This document shows positions 42,189-45,000 of a stretch of DNA of 45,000 nucleotides, one piece after another. Every line of letters begins with the position of its first letter. Position 1 is the stretch's first letter. The notes under the pieces were generated by a model. The model worked only from the letters and a program-made list of their open reading frames with translations, ran no database searches and was not told the DNA's origin. Both the position numbers and the translations under genes were made by a program. The stretch is from Mesostigma viride (Eukaryota > Streptophyta > Mesostigmatophyceae > Mesostigmatales > Mesostigmataceae), in the NCBI GenBank assembly GCA_009746045.1, contig RPFO01001426.1, positions 1 through 45,000 on the forward strand. Reading direction: 5' to 3'.

Positions 42189-42961
42189 TGTGCGTATGTG
42201 GTGTAATGTCTACTGATTCAGTAGGCGTGATGAGCCATAAAGGGGCCATGCATGCCGATATTTCTGACAGCCCAAATAATTAGCCTTAATTACTGAAAAA
42301 AAGAAACAGGCCACGGACAGGAATTACGCACCCGTTTCGTTAAGAACGCTGATACGGATTTTGTCTGACAAAAGAGAAACGGAGGCATCCATTCGTTTGT
42401 GGTAGAAAAGCGTGTCGACCAGCATCAATACCAGGATGCTCCCGGCCAGGATTGCCTGCAGGTGTACATGAAGAAACATCAAATCGAGGAGATCTCGAGA
42501 GACCAGCTCAGCTGAGCAGCCAATCATAGTAGCAATAAACTAAATATGCCATTCAATGCACCGAAATTCAGAAGACGTGCCAGGCACAATATGATCTAGT
42601 GCCAGCTGCATGGGAGGTAATTCAACGAGATGAGCTCCAGCTCATGAGGCCATGCATGCCAATATGCGCGCAATACAAATAAATCATGGAAACCTTATCC
42701 AGCTGTGTACACTACGCCGACGCTGGTGGCATCAATACATGATCATGATCACGATCATCAATATGGTACGTTAATTACGTACGTAGTAACGTTACAAGAC
42801 GTCGTTACGACTGGCAACTCTGATTACGATCGAGAGAAATAAGAGCAGCTTCTTACCATCATGGCCAACCGGGCTAACAAGACCGATCTGCTCTCGTGTG
42901 TCGCCAACATTATCACCCTTTTCCATCTGACCCAACCGCCAGATTTTGTTAGCCGGCGCAT
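18704..42961 (-). CDS. Hybrid histidine kinase, AHK1-like, with Cache-type sensor and two receivers (15 exons)
   Basis: Exons on the minus strand, first to last: 42857-42961, 42332-42455, 33051-33845, 31694-31953, 30692-30815, 29961-30198, 28718-29272, 26936-26961, 23975-25698, 23524-23712, 22689-22842, 21883-22331, 20966-21124, 20307-20460, 18704-18777. All introns are GT-AG, all phases agree, and the total is 5130 nt (1709 residues). Domains by residue: TM about 27-52; extracellular Cache-like sensor 55-395; TM 401-421; coiled coil 429-468; HisKA with His472 in ANMSHELRTPM; HATPase with N box near 590, VEDTGVGIS near 706 and G2 box FGGTALGLA near 740. A degenerate receiver-like region follows, then receiver 1 (about 1311-1447, Asp1378, Lys1432) and receiver 2 (about 1567-1709, Asp1632, Lys1686). 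It would sense an external cue at a membrane and pass phosphate from His to Asp, then to separate HPt proteins, as no HPt domain is present. The AHK1 resemblance is from the GHI-x-x-R insertion and G2 region, by memory. Confidence 0.8.
19462..19829. repeat. C-rich CCCCCCTTC array in kinase intron 14
   Basis: About 370 bp of 9-bp pyrimidine units with CCTCGGCC variants at 19605-19680. On the minus (transcribed) strand it is a G/A-rich run. Long open frames in it are artefacts of composition. Confidence 0.9.
19841..20005. repeat. CACC tetranucleotide array in kinase intron 14
   Basis: About 40 CACC units with two CACCAC slips and one CGCC variant. Confidence 0.9.
20006..20300. repeat. 37-bp minisatellite carrying copies of exon 14 end plus splice donor
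   Basis: Eight units of about 37 bp. Each contains CTCACTGGTGAG followed in several by GTACC, i.e. on the minus strand the last bases of exon 14 and its GTGAG donor. The ninth, rightmost copy is the real junction at 20301-20312. Confidence 0.85.
20307..20460 (-). CDS. Kinase exon 14 (receiver 2, second half)
   Basis: Acceptor TCGAGCCAG, donor GTGAGT, 154 nt like exon 11. Encodes MPVLDGYGATLQIRQLD, TVVLALTAHA and GMDGYLT, textbook receiver motifs. Confidence 0.9.
20765..20965. repeat. 40-bp minisatellite carrying copies of exon 13 end plus splice donor
   Basis: Five units of about 40 bp, each with CACCTGCAGGTCTATGAGCA or a close variant. On the minus strand this encodes VLIDLQ or VLMDLQ followed by GTGAGG. 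The sixth copy is the real exon end at 20961-20990. Confidence 0.85.
20966..21124 (-). CDS. Kinase exon 13 (receiver 2 to phosphoacceptor Asp)
   Basis: Acceptor TCACCGCAG, donor GTGAGG. Encodes RLVRLVLEKFGAHVTIVDNG to VDVVLMDLQ, ending at the same codon as exon 10. Confidence 0.9.
21467..21680. repeat. CCCT microsatellite in kinase intron 12
   Basis: More than 50 uninterrupted CCCT units with one TTTC interruption near 21530. Confidence 0.95.
21883..22331 (-). CDS. Kinase exon 12 (end of receiver 1, linker, start of receiver 2)
   Basis: Acceptor GTGCCGCAG, donor GTATTG. Encodes PLNKSELAAMLAQCRRA, a Gly/Ser-rich linker of about 110 residues, then FLGWQILYAEDTPLNQ, strand 1 and acidic pocket of receiver 2. 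Confidence 0.8.
22689..22842 (-). CDS. Kinase exon 11 (receiver 1, second half)
   Basis: Acceptor CTCGCCAG, donor GTGAGT, 154 nt. Encodes MSKMGGSDAAQGIR, IRHFVVAFSG and MDAFLS; the Lys of SKP is formed across the junction with exon 12. Confidence 0.85.
23353..23523. repeat. 84-bp repeat carrying copies of exon 10 end plus splice donor
   Basis: Two copies start at 23353 and 23437; the real junction follows at 23521, spacing exactly 84 bp. On the minus strand each encodes FDIVLMDLQ followed by GTACGT or GTGCCC. The frame stays open through the array. Confidence 0.85.
23524..23712 (-). CDS. Kinase exon 10 (receiver 1 to phosphoacceptor Asp)
   Basis: Acceptor CTTGCAG, donor GTACGT. Encodes DSPVVQAFVRTMLTKMGAR to VFDIILMDLQ; the Asp of LMD is the predicted phosphoacceptor. 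The exon ends exactly 2 codons after it. Confidence 0.9.
23975..25698 (-). CDS. Kinase exon 9 (end of HATPase, degenerate receiver, start of receiver 1)
   Basis: Acceptor CCTGCCAG, donor GTAACT. Starts LGLAIIQSLVRLMGG and VRFSVLLRT, then a long Ser/Pro/Gly-rich region. A receiver-like fold lies inside (PTVLLAMHGHVARSLVRGW ... VVWLLGYGSG) without the acidic pocket, and the exon ends WRVLVAE, strand 1 of receiver 1. At 574 codons it is by far the largest exon. Confidence 0.85.
26816..26890. repeat. 25-bp minisatellite, 3 copies, kinase intron 8
   Basis: Three units of AATAC-CAGGTCCTAGACACGGGGCG; unit 2 differs by one base. Not exon-derived as far as I can see. Confidence 0.85.
26936..26961 (-). 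CDS. Kinase exon 8, 26-nt microexon with the G2 box
   Basis: Acceptor CACATCAG, donor GTAAGC. Eight full codons (APKRFGGT) plus split codons at both ends. It is needed both for phase (exon 7 ends with 2 nt, exon 9 begins with 2 nt) and for the ATP-lid glycine motif, so it is well supported despite its size. Confidence 0.8.
28275..28534. repeat. 26-bp minisatellite, 10 copies, kinase intron 7
   Basis: Ten units of CAGCAAACAGC-A/C-GGCAC-A/G-CTTGACCT with two alternating variant positions. It is preceded by a run of about 19 C at 28237-28255. Confidence 0.9.
28718..29272 (-). CDS. Kinase exon 7 (HATPase N box to F box)
   Basis: Acceptor CTCTCCCAG, donor GTGAGA. Encodes ELRLTQVFSNLVSNATKFT (N box), GHIIIRVKA, then an insertion of about 80 low-complexity residues, then EVEDTGVGISPRKHDAM and FPPFAPAEN. 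The insertion could be a retained intron of 3n length, but no stop interrupts it and AHK1-type kinases carry an insertion at the same place. Confidence 0.85.
29765..29958. repeat. About 100-bp repeat carrying copies of exon 6 end
   Basis: ACAGCCGCGCGACGTTCTCC starts at 29765 and 29870, and at the real exon end at 29959. On the minus strand each copy encodes LLENVARL followed by GTAGG or GTGGG. The units also share GCGCCGCTCTAGCCCC. Confidence 0.8.
29961..30198 (-). CDS. Kinase exon 6 (HisKA with phosphoacceptor His)
   Basis: Acceptor CCCCCCAG, donor GTAGGT. Begins MSHELRTPMTGICGYVDLL and includes LLQIVNDLLDLSKIESRRL, the canonical dimerisation and phosphoacceptor helix pair; ends in ALLENVARL. 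Confidence 0.9.
30692..30815 (-). CDS. Kinase exon 5 (coiled coil leading into HisKA)
   Basis: Acceptor TGTGCCCAG, donor GTGAGT. Encodes ITLKAKLEALNEDYLVARD and ending KSLFLAN; its last base starts the ATG codon of MSHELRTP finished in exon 6. Part of the exon start (TCACGCTCAAGG) recurs with its own AG 82 bp upstream. Confidence 0.85.
31485..31638. repeat. 14-bp minisatellite, about 11 copies, kinase intron 4
   Basis: Units of GGGCAGGACAGCAC with GGGTAGG, GGCAAGC and GCGCAGG variants. Confidence 0.9.
31694..31953 (-). CDS. Kinase exon 4 (end of sensor and second membrane segment)
   Basis: Acceptor GCGCGCAG, donor GTGAGG. Encodes CDGWYSGTLNVHGVPYFID, LHAVLLIPRASIYKDVDE, then the membrane span AISVVAAIAFVLGTLLSV and TARMSSE. 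The order sensor strand, PR-x-SI, TM is typical of Cache kinases. Confidence 0.75.
32348..32427. repeat. Three copies of a 25-29 bp unit, kinase intron 3
   Basis: CTTGGGTGGGCATGCGCGAC repeats three times with minor changes. Confidence 0.75.
32529..32893. repeat. Compound GAAT / CCCG microsatellite, kinase intron 3
   Basis: (GAAT)n with GAAC variants to about 32648, then about 135 bp of CCCG units with CGCC slips, then about 27 clean GAAT units to 32893. The arrangement is GAAT, CCCG, GAAT, so the C/G block looks embedded in the tetranucleotide run. Confidence 0.9.
32955..33050. repeat. About 40-bp repeat carrying copies of exon 3 donor
   Basis: CACACAACTCACCGTCCTCC at about 32999 and a diverged copy near 32958 (CACCCAAGTCACCGTCC) repeat the real junction CACACAACTCACCATTTTCC at 33039-33058. 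On the minus strand each has GTGAGT or GTGACT. TTCTCCGCCAA precedes each. Confidence 0.75.
33051..33845 (-). CDS. Kinase exon 3 (extracellular Cache-like sensor)
   Basis: Acceptor CCCATGCAG, donor GTGAGT. 264 codons of sensor domain: HGVISVLDSIRVVSTYSAAV, FFTSDYISGIAVHPAM, FIFLMPSQWVSLHDGV and GEMKGFLLLATDL. Long helix first, then alternating beta strands, as in dCache-type ligand-binding domains. No cytokinin-type CHASE signature was recognised. The ligand is unknown. Confidence 0.75.
34348..34496. repeat. Interstitial telomeric array (CCCTAAA), about 21 units
   Basis: Plant-type telomere repeat with one CCCTAGT variant near 34381. It is flanked by an imperfect direct repeat of about 31 bp at 34317-34347 and 34493-34524, sharing CCCTCAGCGATG and ATCATA. 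It lies in kinase intron 2. Confidence 0.95.
34525..35904. other. Gene-free part of kinase intron 2
   Basis: A/T-rich sequence without a coding signal I trust on either strand. A run of G at 35710-35717. No repeat structure noticed. Confidence 0.3.
35910..36948. mobile_element. 1039-bp nested palindrome (three hairpin units and two inverted tRNA-like spacers)
   Basis: Three near-identical 214-bp hairpins (35910-36123, 36322-36536, 36735-36948), each centred on GTTCACGTGAAC, are separated by a 198-bp spacer and its inverted copy (36124-36321, 36537-36734). The whole is symmetrical about 36429 and flanked by GATAT at 35905-35909 and 36949-36953. The spacer includes GGGGTTCGAATCC and TGGTGACAC in the right copy, like the T arm and acceptor end of a tRNA gene. 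Confidence 0.85.
36954..38588. other. Gene-free part of kinase intron 2
   Basis: No convincing coding sequence. Low-GC host-like intron sequence; short inverted strings near 38185-38205 (CACTCAGTCC / GGACTGAGTC). Confidence 0.3.
38593..40311. mobile_element. piggyBac-like non-autonomous transposon, 1.72 kb
   Basis: It begins CCCCTAAATGG and ends CCATTTAGGGG, flanked on both sides by TTAA (38589-38592 and 40312-40315), the target of piggyBac transposases. Subterminal inverted matches (GAGTTACAGCCGAC at about 38631 and GAAGTTACAGCCGAT at about 40265, in opposite position relative to the ends) extend the terminal repeats to about 50 bp imperfectly. No transposase-like frame inside. Confidence 0.6.
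40316..42331. other. Gene-free remainder of kinase intron 2
   Basis: No coding signal. Contains a TG dinucleotide array at 42152-42188 and near-repeats such as CGGCCAAAGGA (41894-41930). Confidence 0.4.
42332..42455 (-). CDS. Kinase exon 2 (first membrane segment)
   Basis: Acceptor CACCTGCAG, donor GTGCGT. Encodes AILAGSILVLMLVDTLFY plus the start of the sensor (SLLSDKIRISVLNE). It ends in phase 1, matching exon 3. Joining to exon 3 implies an 8.5-kb intron. Confidence 0.6.
42857..42961 (-). CDS. Kinase exon 1 (N-terminus)
   Basis: 35 codons from ATG 42961-42959 (MRRLTKSGGWVRW...) to RLAMM, donor GTAAGA. The ATG lies 5 nt after a good acceptor (TTATTGCAG), so an upstream non-coding exon is likely. 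A basic head followed by a hydrophobic run that continues in exon 2 forms the signal anchor. An earlier start is possible. Confidence 0.55.
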
Positions 42962-44179
42962 TTTCGCTGCAATAATAGCTATGCAGCCGCCGATAGGCAG
43001 CAGGCCGCTTTTCAAAGGCCGAAATGCAAAACATCGAAAGGCATTTCAGTGATAGTGCATTCCATGCCCCCGAAATGGGAACGCATGACATTGTCCATAG
43101 CAACCGGGCACCTTTGCACTCGATGGTCGATACCTCATGACGCACAAAAAAATTTTGCAGGTGCCGATTTTTCTGACATAAAAACCTACCAGAAACTAAC
43201 ATTTCCCGACATTGATATGGTTGCGTCCACGAGCACCAATCCAAGCTGAATGGGAATGCCGAATGATTGATGATTCTGCCTAAGGAATAATACAAAGTAG
43301 ACATGATCGATCCAATAGATGGCCAGAACTAATGCGTGACTAGTTTAATCTATCTGTTACTTCGCAAGCGTTAGGCGTGCCACGTACGGCACTTCTGGTC
43401 CCTGCCATTTGTTGCCATGCGAAGAGGAACAGAATCTAAATGGATCTTACACAGAATCAGCTACAGTATTGGCAAGGATCCTAGTACCTGGCGCACAAAG
43501 GAAATCAGCTGCTAAAAATTCCTGCAGGGGGTTCGGCCGGAAAAACATGCGGCGGAAAAGGCGACCGAAAAATAAAAAAAAATAAAAAAATAAAAAAAAA
43601 TACGAGCGTGGCATGGACAGCGAGCTAAAACAACCGACGGACCAAGAGACACGTGGGTGCAGCGCGAATTCCGTCGCAACGCTGTCAACACCATGACGTC
43701 AAAGATAAAGGATAAGGCCGAGAGAATCAAAGAGCACACCTGACGCCATCTGCATGATCCCCCGCACCCCGCGCCCACCACGCTCCCACCCGGATCACCC
43801 GGGGTTACGCCCCCCCCCCCCCTCGACGAGAAGCCACCCTTCTGTTAACCCAATAGCGCCCTCGACACCCCATCTGTACCCAGGGGTACTGACGGCCTGG
43901 GTGAATGTGCGCGTGGTGTCAATCGAAGTGCGGGTAAAAGTTGTCACCCGCAATTGCAACAACGGAGAAAATCTATGTCTATACTCTACTGTGAGCCGAC
44001 ACTCTAGTGTACAGTCAGTCATGATGATCAGTCTCAGTTGTATCCCACGCCACACATGTCAGTGGGCAGCAGAGAGTCTATACTCTAGTGGCCGAGGGCC
44101 GGTATATCCAGATAAATAGGTGTACGTTTATTCCAAATATATCCAAAAGTTAATCCCTGCTATAAGCCTAGGTAGGGTA
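42962..44179. other. 5' flank of the kinase gene
   Basis: Probably holds the promoter and a non-coding first exon on the minus strand, but no element can be fixed. A-rich run with T spacers at 43567-43603, C run at 43810-43821. Short open frames on both strands look random. Confidence 0.3.
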
Positions 44180-45000
44180 TCAAGATGTCAGTGGCTAAAA
44201 CGGAGCCAGACCACGGAAGCCACTGGACTTCTAGTCATTGGGCATGTAGGTAAAGATCCTATTTTTGCCCATGAGGTCATGAAAGATCTCAAGTGGGCTG
44301 GGCTTATCCTGGTCCGCGCCATGGTCCTAGATTTTGTTTTGTTCATTTGCGACCATCCAATAGCGCCGCATGCCAGAGTTCCACTATAGGTAAATGAAGC
44401 GTGAGAGAACCGGCCCGGCTTTGTCGAACACTGTGCGCCTATTGAACACCACATCATTTCGAACCGTCCAGATTGTATACAATCAATATGCAGGTGCGGA
44501 GCCATATATCAAAGAGACAACATATAGTCCACGCTTGTTCGGTTGTGCAAAGGTGAGCTCAAGGCCAGGGGTGCCAGTGATGGCCAAAGATAATTGAGCG
44601 GGTAGACACCGGTATGATAGGCTCAGACATCCAGGCTGCCCATAAACCAATCAGCCAGGTCCAAACTCCCTGGAGGTTACACCATAAAAATCGGTGTTCC
44701 ACCGTTTCATTGGGGTTGGTACATAAACATGTGGCAGGATGTTGAAATCGCCGTTGGAGGATCTCCCCGACCCCGATGGACCGGTGCATCAAGAGGTGTT
44801 GTACGTCGGTCGTGCGGCGGTCGACCGCTACCGGGTGGTCGGCGGCGAGGGTGATGTTGCGGACTCAGGTGTGGCCAGGCCACTCAGTAGCGCCCCAGCG
44901 TGTCCGTCCGGGGTGGAATTGATGGTTTTTATGCAAGAGCATTGTGTAGCCCCAATCTGCCGTGTACTCGTAAAGGCCTTTTACAATTCCGCTATCACCC
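44180..45000 (-). mobile_element. LINE ORF2 C-terminal fragment with zinc-knuckle (zf-RVT-like) domain
   Basis: The minus strand reads, from the window edge, LHKNHQFHPGRTRWGATEW, then RSIGVGEILQRRF, CLCTNPNETVEHRFLWC and WTWLIGLWAAW. The C-x-C ... E-T-x-x-H-x-F-x-x-C arrangement is that of the zinc-binding domain after the reverse transcriptase in plant-type non-LTR elements. A stop follows near 44559, with degraded coding-like sequence beyond it to about 44180. It is unrelated to LINE A and B at 10-18 kb. The element runs off the window. Confidence 0.55.

Noticed and set aside
43792-44119. Plus-strand open frame near 43.75-44.1 kb
   Set aside because: Begins in a C-run and proline-rich translation, with no recognisable domain; more likely flank sequence.

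Overview
The window reads as a nuclear chromosome segment of a photosynthetic eukaryote, most likely a green-lineage alga. Three things point there: a plant-type interstitial telomere array (CCCTAAA units, 34348-34496), a long intron-rich hybrid histidine kinase whose kinase core resembles the plant AHK1 osmosensor type, and several kinds of non-LTR retrotransposon debris. No species call is possible from the sequence alone.

Layout. (1) 1-9.3 kb, plus strand: an AT-spaced, tightly packed block of virus-type genes. It holds a double-jelly-roll-type major capsid protein, a minor capsid (penton-like) protein, a zinc-finger basic protein, a fibre with bacterial Ig-like repeats plus a lectin-like tail, and small unknown genes. 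I read it as an endogenous polinton-like virus (or related virophage/adintovirus-type element). Many genes carry frameshifts or stops while others are open. The block ends in 120-bp tandem repeats, each holding a 17-bp-arm hairpin. (2) 9.6-18.2 kb: a graveyard of nested mobile elements, namely at least seven fragments of two related LINE subfamilies, a 1.9-kb terminal-inverted-repeat transposon sitting inside a LINE reverse transcriptase gene with a clean 10-bp target duplication, and a foldback element split by a 5'-truncated LINE with a 12-bp target duplication. (3) 18.7-43.0 kb, minus strand: one gene that I could assemble by hand from 15 exons whose phases all agree and whose summed length is 5130 nt (1709 codons plus stop). 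It encodes a membrane hybrid histidine kinase: TM, extracellular Cache-like sensor, TM, HisKA, HATPase, a degenerate receiver-like region, then two complete receivers. Its introns are packed with mini- and microsatellites. Intron 2 (8.5 kb) hosts the telomere array, a 1039-bp nested palindrome with 5-bp target duplication, and a piggyBac-like element bounded by TTAA. (4) 43-45 kb: 5' flank of the kinase gene and the C-terminal end of a different LINE with a zinc-knuckle motif.

The most unusual signal is in the kinase introns. In at least five of fourteen, and more weakly in four others, the sequence straddling an exon/intron junction (exon tail plus 5' splice site, once exon head plus 3' splice site) has been tandemly copied into the intron, giving arrays of decoy splice sites. 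The kinase keeps a perfect frame across 5.1 kb, so the many frame breaks in the virus block are more likely real decay than assembly error. All splice sites, element ends and domain calls were made by eye; no database or alignment was run.
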